The translations under genes and the position numbers were made by a program. 64,000 nucleotides of DNA from positions 620,001-684,000 of the forward strand of contig NZ_CP118953.1 of the NCBI RefSeq assembly GCF_029024625.1, in the 5' to 3' direction. The notes beneath the pieces were generated by a model. It worked only from the letters and a program-made list of their open reading frames with translations. It did not search any database and was not told the DNA's origin. Position 1 is the stretch's first letter. Every line of letters begins with the position of its first letter. Positions 33,887-43,354 of this stretch are shown here, piece by piece. The stretch comes from Staphylococcus chromogenes. Lineage in GTDB: Bacteria > Bacillota > Bacilli > Staphylococcales > Staphylococcaceae.

Positions 33887-35038
33887 TCAATGGTTTTTAG
33901 GTTGCGGTTTTTTTAGAGAGAAGATTACGAGTAAACCTAATATCCCAATACCCATAGCCACATAAATCGTGGCATAGAGATTCATATGGGCGACAATGAG
34001 GCCACCAAGTAATGCGCCAAATCCTATGCCGGCATTAAGTGCGGACATATTCCAACTCATGATTTGACTGTTATCACCTTCGACTTGTTCAATTAAACCA
34101 CTTTGTACAGCGGGGTTAGTACTCCATTGAATCAAATGCCATACAAATAAGGCGATAAGTAATAAAATACTGTAGGTCCAAAGTTGATTTAAAATAAGCA
34201 TCATAATAGTAAAGAGGGTTCCACTAATCAGTAACCATTTTTTAAAAGATAAGATGTCTGTAAAAAAGCCGCCTATTGATGTTCCGAAGACACCTGCTAC
34301 ACCAATGATGAGAAGGGCAAGTGAAACAAACTGGATAGTATGATGGCCTGAAAGAATCAGAGGATTAATATAAATATAAGCCACTGAATTAGCAGTTAAA
34401 AAGATAAAGGTAATGGATAATAATTTTATGACTTCAGATTTATGACGAATTTTCATGCGGTAATCTTGAGTGGTTTCATAGTTTGTTTGTAATTGCTTTG
34501 GCAAATAAATACTTAACAAAATACCTGCGATAATGGCAACGAAAATAATCATACCAAATGTATAGCGCCAACCAATCCAGTCACCGATTAATGTTCCTAT
34601 AGGGACACCAAACACATTCGCGCCGCTAAAGCCAGTGTAGACTAATCCTAGCATCCGACCACGATGCTGGGGTTTAGCAAGAATCACGGTGATGGCTAAA
34701 ATTTTTACGACAATTAAGGCAGCAGCAGCTGAAGAAATGATTCTACCGATAACAATCATTGTAAAATTGGGAGCAATTGCAATCATGAAGTTCCCTAAGA
34801 TAAAAGCAATGATTGTGATTAGTAGAACAGGTTTAGGTGAAAAACGTTCTGTTAATTTTACGAGTATGGGCCCTGTGATTGCGAAAGTAAAAGCATAAAT
34901 CGTAACAAGTTGACCTATCCATGCTTCAGAAATTTGAAGGTCTGTACTCATTAAGCTGAGTATTCCTGCAACGACAAGCTCTACCATTCCTACAATAAAA
35001 ATACTTAGCATAAATGTAATTGTACGCATGACGGTCAT
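33887..35038 (-). CDS. MFS transporter, DHA1 family (AraJ/SotB-like)
   Basis: 383 residues with twelve membrane segments. The RGRMLGLVYTGFSGANVFGVP region (around 122-142) holds the RGR and the TM5 glycine/proline motif C of drug-proton antiporters. Family resemblance is to AraJ/YdhP-type exporters of sugars, arabinose-like compounds or drugs; the substrate is unknown. It is downstream of sfaD on the same strand but separated from it by a hairpin terminator, so it is probably not part of the siderophore operon. GGGAG lies 10-11 nt before the ATG. Confidence 0.85.
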   Translation of the reverse strand: MTVMRTITFMLSIFIVGMVELVVAGILSLMSTDLQISEAWIGQLVTIYAFTFAITGPILVKLTERFSPKPVLLITIIAFILGNFMIAIAPNFTMIVIGRIISSAAAALIVVKILAITVILAKPQHRGRMLGLVYTGFSGANVFGVPIGTLIGDWIGWRYTFGMIIFVAIIAGILLSIYLPKQLQTNYETTQDYRMKIRHKSEVIKLLSITFIFLTANSVAYIYINPLILSGHHTIQFVSLALLIIGVAGVFGTSIGGFFTDILSFKKWLLISGTLFTIMMLILNQLWTYSILLLIALFVWHLIQWSTNPAVQSGLIEQVEGDNSQIMSWNMSALNAGIGFGALLGGLIVAHMNLYATIYVAMGIGILGLLVIFSLKKPQPKNH

Positions 35039-35109
35039 AATAAAAAAACTCCCTTTTTATAGTCTCTGAGCTCAATTTTAATATACTTTTCATAAATACG
35101 AAACAGGAC

Positions 35110-35163
35110 AAAAAGAGAAGTGACAAGAGACGTTCAAATGAAATGAAGGAACTCTTGCCACTT
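35110..35163 (-). terminator. Terminator after sfaD
   Basis: On the minus strand AAGTGGCAAGAG (35163-35152) pairs with CTCTTGTCACTT (35129-35118), one mismatch, and CTCTTTTTGTC follows. It separates sfaD from the MFS gene. Confidence 0.65.
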
Positions 35164-35178
35164 ACTAAAATTGGAAAG

Positions 35179-37125
35179 TTATTTTTTTAATGGATTGTCT
35201 ACTTTTATATACGTATACGCATGAGCTTCGTCTAATAAACGCATAGTTGTCACACATTTATAGTCGATTTGTGGACTGAAAAAGACAGCGTTAAACTTCT
35301 GAATTCGTGTACTAGAGACATTGTTTGCTTGAGCTTTACTCATCACATTATCTAGTCGATTGCGCACGAGTTGCCAGAGCGCTTCTTCTAATCCAGATGA
35401 TGCGAAATGTTTTGAGATACATGCCACCAATTCACCGAGATGGTTTTGAATGGTTGAATAGAATGCTTTGTTAAATACAGTCGATTCACTTTGAGTTAAA
35501 ATACGAGACTTTTCATGAAAGTGACTTGTGTCGTAACCTGTAGCGTTAAGCTGATGTTCGTCAATACGTAATCCTTCAAAGTCACGAATAAACATTTTTG
35601 AAACGGCACTTGTTTTTTTATTGATTGTAACAATCGTATTTTGCAAATGTGCTTCAAGCGCAATCCCGTATTTCACGAGAAGCGGCATGACATAATCAAT
35701 CAATGAGTTGGCGTAGGTTTCAAACCAACTACATATACTAGTTTGTTCATCTTTTTGAGTGTACTGCTGATATTTTTTAATAATATCAATAATGAGCGGT
35801 AAAGATTGATTAGATGATGCTGAAACTAAGCTTGAAGGAATGATAGGGAATTCTTCCTCTGTCACTGCATGATAAATGTTTTCACGATAAAGGGTTCCTA
35901 ATTGTTCGCTTCGTTGTTCTTGGATAGAGGCATCATCTGAAGAATCAAAAAAGTGGATCCCTGCCCATTCTGGTACAGATTGTGTATTGAGCGGTTGGAA
36001 CCAAGCATCGTTTTTTTCTATCGACTGTAATATGTGTGTCATTAATGGTCCATTATGCGTCGTTTGTTCAGACAACGTTCGAATTTCACCTGTAATATGT
36101 ACGTTAGTTGATAACTTAATATGTGGAGATTTATTCGGAAATTTTGGCATCAATGTTCTAAATGAAAGTCCTGCATAATAAGGCGCTTCATAACGTATCG
36201 GAATAATCTTCTTGGAATGTAATTCCTCTGAATAATCTCGGTTCATAATTTCTTTATATTGCCAAGGATGTATGACCATCACATCATACTCATCAAGAGA
36301 AATATCCTCAGAAAATTGTGCTTCAATGGCATCTTTTAGTCCAGAGAACATTTCAAAGACCAAGTCTTCATAAGATTTTCTAACACTTTGTTTGCGTGTT
36401 AATGAATGATGAATAAGGACAAATTGTAAATCCACTTCATGACCATATTCAGAGGCATAAGCAATGGTTTCTTCAGTGTTCATCCCTTTACGTAATTTGG
36501 CGCCAGGATGAATAGGATGGCCTTCCACGACAGACTGTTCTGAAGTAAGGTAGGGGTCTTGCTGAGATGTAATCAGGTCATATAAGGACAACCCATGTTG
36601 TTGATATTGTAATGATTGATAGCTCAATGCTAGAGACATGTGCGTGGCACTATTCTCCAAATCATCTGCAAATTGCTCACTATTGTCTCCCTCTAATGAA
36701 GGGTCTTCGCTAAGTATTACACGTAATAATTCATTAGGATGGAGCACGCGTGTAAACTGATCATGTTTTTTCCAGTAAAATGGCCCTTTAACATCAATTC
36801 TATTAAAGGCATGTTGCCCAATGATTTCTCCGCACAATGAAATATCTTGTTTTGGAAAATGGATGCTGAGCATCTCGCCCTCGTTTAAAAGGTCAGAACT
36901 GAGTAAATGGGGAGCGACAATTTGGCTATGGGTATAACCTCCTACAAGGTTTTCTCTATATAGGGAACCCATTAAACGTGCAGTAATTTTGTCACGTCCA
37001 TCGGGGAGGATATTTAAAAAGAGTTCAGCCCATTCATTGGAATGTTGCTTTAAATATTGGTAGCTAAGTTGTTCTTCGTTTGTCAGTGAAAGTTCTTTTT
37101 GACTTACTTTACTTTCGGAATTCAT
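35179..37125 (-). CDS. sfaD: Staphyloferrin A synthetase SfaD (NIS, IucA/IucC family)
   Basis: NRPS-independent siderophore synthetase of 648 residues. In S. aureus SfaD makes the first amide bond between citrate and D-ornithine using ATP. Conserved blocks are in place: EGHPIHP (201-207), HPWQY (286-290), GEIRTLS near 346, EAHLQN (491-496) and RDFEGLR (514-520). It is transcribed away from sfaABC, and its promoter contains a Fur box. GAGGTG lies 6-8 nt before the ATG. The identity rests on the locus arrangement, which matches S. aureus. Confidence 0.93.
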   Translation of the reverse strand: MNSESKVSQKELSLTNEEQLSYQYLKQHSNEWAELFLNILPDGRDKITARLMGSLYRENLVGGYTHSQIVAPHLLSSDLLNEGEMLSIHFPKQDISLCGEIIGQHAFNRIDVKGPFYWKKHDQFTRVLHPNELLRVILSEDPSLEGDNSEQFADDLENSATHMSLALSYQSLQYQQHGLSLYDLITSQQDPYLTSEQSVVEGHPIHPGAKLRKGMNTEETIAYASEYGHEVDLQFVLIHHSLTRKQSVRKSYEDLVFEMFSGLKDAIEAQFSEDISLDEYDVMVIHPWQYKEIMNRDYSEELHSKKIIPIRYEAPYYAGLSFRTLMPKFPNKSPHIKLSTNVHITGEIRTLSEQTTHNGPLMTHILQSIEKNDAWFQPLNTQSVPEWAGIHFFDSSDDASIQEQRSEQLGTLYRENIYHAVTEEEFPIIPSSLVSASSNQSLPLIIDIIKKYQQYTQKDEQTSICSWFETYANSLIDYVMPLLVKYGIALEAHLQNTIVTINKKTSAVSKMFIRDFEGLRIDEHQLNATGYDTSHFHEKSRILTQSESTVFNKAFYSTIQNHLGELVACISKHFASSGLEEALWQLVRNRLDNVMSKAQANNVSSTRIQKFNAVFFSPQIDYKCVTTMRLLDEAHAYTYIKVDNPLKK

Positions 37126-37147
37126 ATGTGCACCTCATTCTTTTTAT

Positions 37148-37209
37148 TTTACAAATGCAAAGATGATTCGTATAATCCATAATATCGGAATTGAGAATGA
37201 TTATCAATT
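37148..37209. promoter_or_regulatory. Divergent sfaD/sfaA promoters sharing one Fur box
   Basis: TGAGAATGATTATCA (37192-37206) matches the 7-1-7 Fur box TGATAATNATTATCA at all but one base and is extended by outer AAT/ATT pairs. On the minus strand it fills the -35 and spacer of TTGATA (37207-37202)-17 nt-TATTAT (37184-37179) for sfaD. On the plus strand TTTACA (37148-37153)-17 nt-TATAAT (37171-37176) would start transcription near 37183, about 9 nt before the box. One site can thus repress both directions when iron is plentiful. Confidence 0.8.
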
Positions 37210-37226
37210 ATAGAAAGGTGAGTATT

Positions 37227-38393
37227 TTGGCTAAATGGTATTTTTCTAGCACTTTTTTACTCTTTTTAGGCAACTGGGTCGGCCAAATTGCATTGAATTG
37301 GTACGCATTTCAAATCAATCATCAAGCAATGGATTTAGCATTTATAAATTTCTTTCGTCTGATTCCTATTTTCCTTTTGAGCTTATGGGCAGGTAGTCTT
37401 GCTGACCGTTACCGTCGGTGTAAGCTGATAAAGTTAAGCGTCTTTTGCTCTTTTATTATTACCTCTACGCTTACCATTTTGGTGTTGGTATTGGGAGAGG
37501 TTCCGATGATGCTACTCTATGTTTACGCATTGTTACGGGGGTCCTTAAGCGCGATTGAGACACCTATCAGACAAGCTGTTTTACCTGATTTATCTCACAA
37601 GCTCCCTGTCTCAAAAGCAGTCTCTTACAATTCATTTATTTTAAATATTTGTCGCTCTATTGGTCCTGCAATTTCCGGGTTTTTGATAGCGTTATATGGT
37701 AGTGCTTTCGCTTTTGTTCTACAAGCACTTCTATATTTCTGTTCACTTCTATTAAGTTTACCGCTTTATTTTAAATCGAAACAACAGAAACGCGTTCGTG
37801 GGATTTCATTTGCAGTGGCGAAACGTTATCTCAAAATACATATCGAAGGTAGAACAATTTTTATCACGTCGTTACTTATTATGGCTACAGGCTTTTCATA
37901 TACGACACTATTACCTATACTCACAAATGCTCATTTTCCTAACAATGCCTCTGTATTTGGAACGGCGATGACGATTAGTGCCATTGGAGGCGTGGTCGCA
38001 ACATTGGTGCTTCCTTATCTAATCGACTATGTGCATAATCAACGGATATATTTCATAAGTTCGATTTGTTTTGGTGTGGGTCTTATAATTATATTCAAAG
38101 CGAATATCATAGGATTATTCATTGCCATCTTTTTTATTGGATTATTTGGTCAATTTGCAAGAACATCCAATCGAATCTTTTTTCAAAATGATGCAGAAAA
38201 AGAACATCGAGGTAAAATTTTAAGTGTCATCATGATGGATCGAGGGATGATACCATTAGGGGCAATGTTGATGAGTTTATTAACAAATTGGTTAGGGATT
38301 ACAACCACATTTTTAATCATGGGTATCAGTACATTTGTGATCGCAATCGTCGGTTATATCATCAATCAAAAATATGTCGGAGGTCAAATTTAA
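37227..38393 (+). CDS. sfaA: Staphyloferrin A exporter SfaA (MFS)
   Basis: 388-residue major-facilitator protein with about twelve membrane segments, thought to export staphyloferrin A. The start is a TTG (AKWYFSSTFLLFLGNWVGQ) 6 nt after AAAGGTGA; further upstream the frame runs back through the Fur box and was rejected. SLADRYRRCKLI near residue 57 is the MFS motif A. sfaB begins one base after its stop. Confidence 0.9.
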   Translation: MAKWYFSSTFLLFLGNWVGQIALNWYAFQINHQAMDLAFINFFRLIPIFLLSLWAGSLADRYRRCKLIKLSVFCSFIITSTLTILVLVLGEVPMMLLYVYALLRGSLSAIETPIRQAVLPDLSHKLPVSKAVSYNSFILNICRSIGPAISGFLIALYGSAFAFVLQALLYFCSLLLSLPLYFKSKQQKRVRGISFAVAKRYLKIHIEGRTIFITSLLIMATGFSYTTLLPILTNAHFPNNASVFGTAMTISAIGGVVATLVLPYLIDYVHNQRIYFISSICFGVGLIIIFKANIIGLFIAIFFIGLFGQFARTSNRIFFQNDAEKEHRGKILSVIMMDRGMIPLGAMLMSLLTNWLGITTTFLIMGISTFVIAIVGYIINQKYVGGQI

Positions 38394-38394
38394 A

Positions 38395-40158
38395 ATGAAA
38401 GTCACAGATTATAACTTTGCGGATCGTAATATCCAATATCGTGTGATTCTTGCAAGTATAAAGGAATCTTTATTTCCTAATCACGCACGTATTTCTTTTG
38501 AGGACAAATGGGTTGAAATACAACTCCATCAACATCTTTTATATGTGCAATATTCGACGAAAAGTGCGTTTTTTCAAATTCATTTGGAAGGACCGATTGT
38601 TTATCAAGTCGGGCAAAATAAGGAAGAAATTAATCATTTAGAAAGATTACTAGAACTATTAACAGATAAATTTAACATCCCTTTTGATGCAAGACTCATC
38701 GAAGAGCTTCAACATAGTCGTCTAGGACTTTCTCTCACTTATGAGCAATTTGAACAACGTAAGATTGCGATGCATCATGCCCTTAAGATTACGAGATTAC
38801 CAGAAAAAATTAATTTCATTTCTTGGTTGAGTCATATGCAAGGGAACGAGCATACGAGCAGTCTTGCATATACGGAGGGCATGATATGGGAAGGTCATCC
38901 TTCGCATCCATTAACTAAGACCAAATTACCACTCAATGAAGCGGAAATTCGAGATTATGCACCTGAATTTATGAAAACAGTGTTTTTAAAAATTGTTTTA
39001 GTGCATCGGAGTTATTTGGCTATTACCTCCATGGATGACAATGATCGATTTGTAGGTGAACATATCATTCCAGAATATAATAGTCGCTTGAAACAATTTT
39101 TAGAGCCCTTAGGTTGCGAATTAAGTGATTACCGTGTGATATTAGTTCACCCGTGGCAGTATGAGCATGTCATCACTGAACAATTCACCATCGCTATAAA
39201 AAATTTAAATGTCATTCCGACACCTTATTCTATTCCATCAACGCCGACACTCTCATTTAGAACGATGGCGCTTGACCATAAACCTTACCACATAAAACTG
39301 CCAGTTAATGTCCAAGCTACAAGTGCCGTACGAACAGTTTCACCTGTGACCACAGTCGATGGTCCTAAATTAAGCTATCAATTGCAAGGGTTGTTGAATA
39401 TCTATCCTTCACTTCAAGTGGCTATGGAGCCTTATGGTATGTATGTGAAAGAAGAAAATGACATAGCAAGACAATTTGCGATGATTGTAAGACAATCTCC
39501 AAAAACGTCCGATAACAATATATTACAATTTGTCACGGCAGCCCTCACACAAGAAAATCCAGTAGACGAGCAAGTGACGGTAGACAGTCTCATTGAGTTT
39601 TTATATGGAACTATTGATGCAAAGGCCATCGAGACCTTTATCCAATCCTATACAAAGGCATTAATTCCACCTTTGATAGCCTATATACAAACTTATGGGA
39701 TTGCATTAGAAGCACATCAACAAAATACAATTTTTCAAGTGAACCAACAAACACAAGAATTCTCATTTATTGTGCGAGATTTGGGAGGTTCGCGTATAGA
39801 TATAGACACATTAGTCAAAGAGGTGCCTCACATTGAGATTACTAATGAAAGTCTTATTGCAGATAATATCGAAGCAGTTGTGGCGAAGTTTCAACATGCA
39901 GTGATTCAAAATCAATTAGGAACACTCATTGACCATTTCCATCATGCGCATCATATGGATGAGGCACTACTCTATAAAATCGTTCGTGAATGCGTTGCGC
40001 GTTCCATCGATGACACTTTAGCGCATTTTAACACCTTAAGAGACGTTCTATTTGGAGAAACTGTTACAGTGAAAGCGTTGCTCAACATGCGCATGCATCA
40101 ACGTGTCAAATCCTATATGGAAATTGAATTACAAAACCCCATTCAAAAAGAGGTGTAA
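38395..40158 (+). CDS. sfaB: Staphyloferrin A synthetase SfaB (NIS, IucA/IucC family)
   Basis: 587 residues. In S. aureus SfaB adds the second citrate to citryl-D-ornithine. It carries EGHPSHP (166-172), HPWQY (252-256), TSAVRTVSP near 309, EAHQQN (439-444) and a VRDLGGSRID block. I chose ATG 38395 because GGAGGT lies 10 nt ahead; an ATG at 38374 precedes that site and overlaps sfaA. It shares family motifs with SfaD but is shorter and clearly a separate paralogue. Confidence 0.93.
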   Translation: MKVTDYNFADRNIQYRVILASIKESLFPNHARISFEDKWVEIQLHQHLLYVQYSTKSAFFQIHLEGPIVYQVGQNKEEINHLERLLELLTDKFNIPFDARLIEELQHSRLGLSLTYEQFEQRKIAMHHALKITRLPEKINFISWLSHMQGNEHTSSLAYTEGMIWEGHPSHPLTKTKLPLNEAEIRDYAPEFMKTVFLKIVLVHRSYLAITSMDDNDRFVGEHIIPEYNSRLKQFLEPLGCELSDYRVILVHPWQYEHVITEQFTIAIKNLNVIPTPYSIPSTPTLSFRTMALDHKPYHIKLPVNVQATSAVRTVSPVTTVDGPKLSYQLQGLLNIYPSLQVAMEPYGMYVKEENDIARQFAMIVRQSPKTSDNNILQFVTAALTQENPVDEQVTVDSLIEFLYGTIDAKAIETFIQSYTKALIPPLIAYIQTYGIALEAHQQNTIFQVNQQTQEFSFIVRDLGGSRIDIDTLVKEVPHIEITNESLIADNIEAVVAKFQHAVIQNQLGTLIDHFHHAHHMDEALLYKIVRECVARSIDDTLAHFNTLRDVLFGETVTVKALLNMRMHQRVKSYMEIELQNPIQKEV

Positions 40159-40161
40159 CTT

Positions 40162-41232
40162 TTGGCACACATTAATATCCATCTCAGTAAAATTCAATAT
40201 AATGCTTTAGTTTTAAAAAAATTGCTTGAGGATCGTAAAATCCAAATGATTCCTGTGTTGAAATGCGCAGGAGGAGACGTGCAAATCGCGAAACTCTTTG
40301 AAAAAATAGGATTTTATCTTGTTGCAGAATCACGTTTGAATCTTATTGAAGCCAATACGACGGATTTAGACTATATGATGATTAAGGGATCAACACCGAT
40401 AGAAGTCCCAAAGCTCGTCCAAAATACAACTCTAAGTATTCAAACGGATTTAAATGTCATTCGAGCGATTAACGAAGAGGCCAAAAAACGCCACAAACCC
40501 CATTCTATTTTATTGATGGTGGACTGGAAAGATGGTAGAGAAGGCATTTTAACGTATGAGACGATAGATTATTTAAACGAAATTATGAAACTGGATCATA
40601 TCTATCTAAAAGGTCTTTCTTTTAATTTTATGTGTTATAGACCTTTACCGCCGACCGAAGAAGATATTAGTTATATTGAGCACTTTATTCATAATATCCA
40701 TAAAGAAACAGGGTTAAGTTTTCCAATCATTTCTGGTGGCAATTCTAGCATGTTGACGCTAGCCATGTATTATGATTTAGGTTGTATTAATGAATTGCGT
40801 ATCGGGGAAGCTTTATTTAGAGGCTATGAAACAGCTCAGCAACAGAGATTACCCTTTTTATATACGGATACCATTGAAATTGTGGGTCAAATTGCTGAAA
40901 TAAAACCACGGCTTAATTTATCGACGCATCATGCCTATATGCAAGCTTTAGTAGACATCGGAAACTTAGATACAGAGATATCTGACCTCACACCGCGAGA
41001 TGAAAAGTTAAAAATTGTCGGTAGTACGAGTGATTTACTATTGCTAGACTTAGGGGATACCTATAGTTATCAAGTTGGAGATACGGTGACCTTTAACATG
41101 GGTTATGGCGCAATAGCACAAAGTATGCATTCTAAACAGCTGAACAAAATTTACTATCAGGACAAGGGTATAGAATTAATGGCGGAGCATTTTAACGGTG
41201 CAACAGAGCATAAATGTTTAAAACAATATTGA
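40162..41232 (+). CDS. sfaC: PLP-dependent racemase SfaC
   Basis: 356 residues of the alanine racemase/ornithine decarboxylase-like fold-type III PLP family. The likely PLP lysine is Lys34 in PVLKCAGGD. It is proposed to supply D-ornithine for staphyloferrin A. The start is TTG at 40162 after AGAGGTG, only 3 nt past sfaB. Its stop codon overlaps the -35 element of the htsA promoter. Confidence 0.92.
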   Translation: MAHINIHLSKIQYNALVLKKLLEDRKIQMIPVLKCAGGDVQIAKLFEKIGFYLVAESRLNLIEANTTDLDYMMIKGSTPIEVPKLVQNTTLSIQTDLNVIRAINEEAKKRHKPHSILLMVDWKDGREGILTYETIDYLNEIMKLDHIYLKGLSFNFMCYRPLPPTEEDISYIEHFIHNIHKETGLSFPIISGGNSSMLTLAMYYDLGCINELRIGEALFRGYETAQQQRLPFLYTDTIEIVGQIAEIKPRLNLSTHHAYMQALVDIGNLDTEISDLTPRDEKLKIVGSTSDLLLLDLGDTYSYQVGDTVTFNMGYGAIAQSMHSKQLNKIYYQDKGIELMAEHFNGATEHKCLKQY

Positions 41233-41257
41233 CATTGAGAATCATTATCAATAAAAT
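41229..41257 (+). promoter_or_regulatory. htsA promoter with Fur box in the spacer
   Basis: A perfect TTGACA (41229-41234) and TAAAAT (41252-41257) are 17 nt apart. TGAGAATCATTATCA (41236-41250), a one-mismatch 7-1-7 Fur box, fills almost the whole spacer. Bound Fe-Fur would block polymerase directly. The -35 begins one base before the sfaC stop codon. Confidence 0.85.
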
Positions 41258-41299
41258 AAAAAAGTAAGGTGAATTACATAAGAAAAGGAGAATGTCATT

Positions 41300-42283
41300 G
41301 TGAACATGAAAAGAGCGATAAGTTTATTCACATTGGTAGCATTCATGGTGCTCCTCGCCGCTTGTGGTAGTGTGAGTGATTCAGGGAACTCTACCTCAAA
41401 AAATAAAGACGGTAAAGGTGTCGAAGTGAAGCATGAAGCGGGTACGACAACAGTGAAAGGTGAACCTAAACGTGTGGTGGCTCTCGAATACTCATTTGTC
41501 GATGCACTCGTTTCACTAGGAGTTAAACCTGTCGGAATTGCTGACGATGGGAAGAAAGGTAACATCATTGAGCCCATAAAAGATAAGGTTGGCAACTATA
41601 AATCTGTAGGTTCACGTAAACAACCGAACTTAGAAGTTATCAGTGAGCTAAAACCAGATTTAATTATTGCAGATAGCAATAGACATAAAAGCAATTATGA
41701 ACAATTAAGTAAGATAGCACCAACAATTTTATTACCAAGTTTAGATGCGGACTATAAAGAAAACATCGAAGCATTTAAAACGATTGGTAAAGCATTATCT
41801 AAAGAAAAAGAAGCGGATCAACGTTTGAAAGCACACGAAGATAAAATAGAGAAATATAAAAAAGAAATTTCAATGAATAAAGATTTAAAAGTTTTACCAG
41901 CAGTCATTTCTCAATCTGGCTTCTTAGCCCATTCAGATAAATCCTATGTAGGTCAATTTTTACATGAATTAGGCTTTAAAGAAGCATTAACAAAAGAGGT
42001 TGCAGATCAATTGCCTGAATATTTAAATGCGCCATATTTAAATATGAATGCCGAGCAACTGGCAGAAGTGAATCCTGAACGCATGTTTATTATGGTTAAC
42101 GGCGAAAATGATCCACATTATGCTAAAATGAAGAAAGATCCAGTCTGGAAAGATATTGACGCTGTAAAACATGACCGTGTGCACATCGTTGATAGACAAA
42201 CATGGTCTAAATTCAGAGGTTTAATCTCATCAGAAGAAATTGCAAAAGAGTTAGCTGAAATTTCTAAGAAAGAACAAAAATAA
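41300..42283 (+). CDS. htsA: Ferric-staphyloferrin A receptor lipoprotein HtsA
   Basis: 327-residue substrate-binding lipoprotein of the class III (helical backbone) type. The signal peptide ends in a lipobox VLLAAC, with the lipidated Cys22. KRVVALEYSFVDALVSLGVKPVGIAD, broken near residues 54-75, is the usual start of iron-siderophore binding folds. GTG start 9 nt after AAGGAG. Ligand assignment rests on synteny with S. aureus and the adjacent sfa genes. Confidence 0.93.
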   Translation: MNMKRAISLFTLVAFMVLLAACGSVSDSGNSTSKNKDGKGVEVKHEAGTTTVKGEPKRVVALEYSFVDALVSLGVKPVGIADDGKKGNIIEPIKDKVGNYKSVGSRKQPNLEVISELKPDLIIADSNRHKSNYEQLSKIAPTILLPSLDADYKENIEAFKTIGKALSKEKEADQRLKAHEDKIEKYKKEISMNKDLKVLPAVISQSGFLAHSDKSYVGQFLHELGFKEALTKEVADQLPEYLNAPYLNMNAEQLAEVNPERMFIMVNGENDPHYAKMKKDPVWKDIDAVKHDRVHIVDRQTWSKFRGLISSEEIAKELAEISKKEQK

Positions 42284-42328
42284 CAACCTTGTGATAACTT
42301 CATTTCATTTTTATTAAAGGTGATTTCA

Positions 42329-43354
42329 ATGTCAAAACATACACATGCTAAAATAGAAGAAGATCACCAAAGAAAACGCACAACGCTCACATTTATTGTG
42401 AGCGTGTGTTTTCTTATTATTGCAATTTATCTCAATCTTGCAATCGGTGCGACTAAAATTCCATTTCAATCTATGATGGATTATTTCTTTCATCTTAATC
42501 AAACGAAAGAAACTTTTTTAATACATAATGTGCGTATGCCAAGAATGGTAGCCGCTTTACTCATTGGAGCAGCACTTGCAGTCGCAGGTGTGCTAATGCA
42601 ATCTATTACGAGAAACCCTTTAGCATCACCACAAATTTTTGGTGTGAATGCAGGGGCTTCCTTTATTGTTGTGTTAATTACGGTTATGATTCCTTCACTT
42701 GCAAATCATACTGTCGTTTTTGCGTTTATCGGTGCCTTTATTGGTGGCCTAACTGTGTATATGTTAGCAGGCTCTACTAAAGGAATGACCCCTATCAAAT
42801 TAGCGCTTGCAGGGATGACCATCCATCTTTTTTTCAGTAGTTTGACGCAAGGCATTATACTCCTCAACGAAGATGCTACGACTACAGTTATGTTTTGGCT
42901 TGTAGGTGCCCTACATACCATTAAATGGCCAGATATCATCCAAGTTTTGCCTTGGATTTTGGGAGGACTTCTTGTTGCTCTAGCGCTTGGTAAACAACTG
43001 GCGATATTAGAGCTTGGAGATGAACTGGCTAAAGGGCTAGGTCAACATACACAACGGGTGCGTGCCATTGCAGGATTCATCGTCGTGATACTTGCAGGTG
43101 CCTGTGTGTCCATTGCAGGTCCTATTGGTTTTGTAGGTCTCATTGTCCCTCACATTGTTAAACATTATTTGAATAGAAATTATGTTTTGATTATCTTGCT
43201 CTCGATGATTATTGGAGCCGATTTATTATTAATTTCTGATGTTGTGAGTCGATTCATTGCATTTCCATTTGAGTCACCCGTAGGTATTGTGACATCATTC
43301 ATCGGTGCATTGTACTTCTTATGGATTACGATGAGAGGGGTGAAAGCACGATGA
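42329..43354 (+). CDS. htsB: Staphyloferrin A ABC permease HtsB
   Basis: 341-residue FecCD/BtuC-type permease with about ten membrane segments. HNVRMPRMVAALLIGAALAVAG and GPIGFVGLIVPHIVKHY are family signatures, the latter holding the ATPase-coupling helix. I chose ATG 42329 because AAAGGTGA lies 5 nt ahead. It overlaps htsC by four bases. No ATPase gene is present; FhuC energises Hts in S. aureus. Confidence 0.93.
   Translation: MSKHTHAKIEEDHQRKRTTLTFIVSVCFLIIAIYLNLAIGATKIPFQSMMDYFFHLNQTKETFLIHNVRMPRMVAALLIGAALAVAGVLMQSITRNPLASPQIFGVNAGASFIVVLITVMIPSLANHTVVFAFIGAFIGGLTVYMLAGSTKGMTPIKLALAGMTIHLFFSSLTQGIILLNEDATTTVMFWLVGALHTIKWPDIIQVLPWILGGLLVALALGKQLAILELGDELAKGLGQHTQRVRAIAGFIVVILAGACVSIAGPIGFVGLIVPHIVKHYLNRNYVLIILLSMIIGADLLLISDVVSRFIAFPFESPVGIVTSFIGALYFLWITMRGVKAR

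Noticed and set aside
35987-36178. Plus-strand frame within sfaD
   Set aside because: Antisense shadow without binding site or recognisable product.
37191-37226. Upstream start of sfaA at 37191
   Set aside because: The added codons are the Fur box itself; the binding site AAAGGTGA points to TTG 37227.
38374-38394. Upstream start of sfaB at 38374
   Set aside because: It precedes the GGAGGT binding site and overlaps the end of sfaA.
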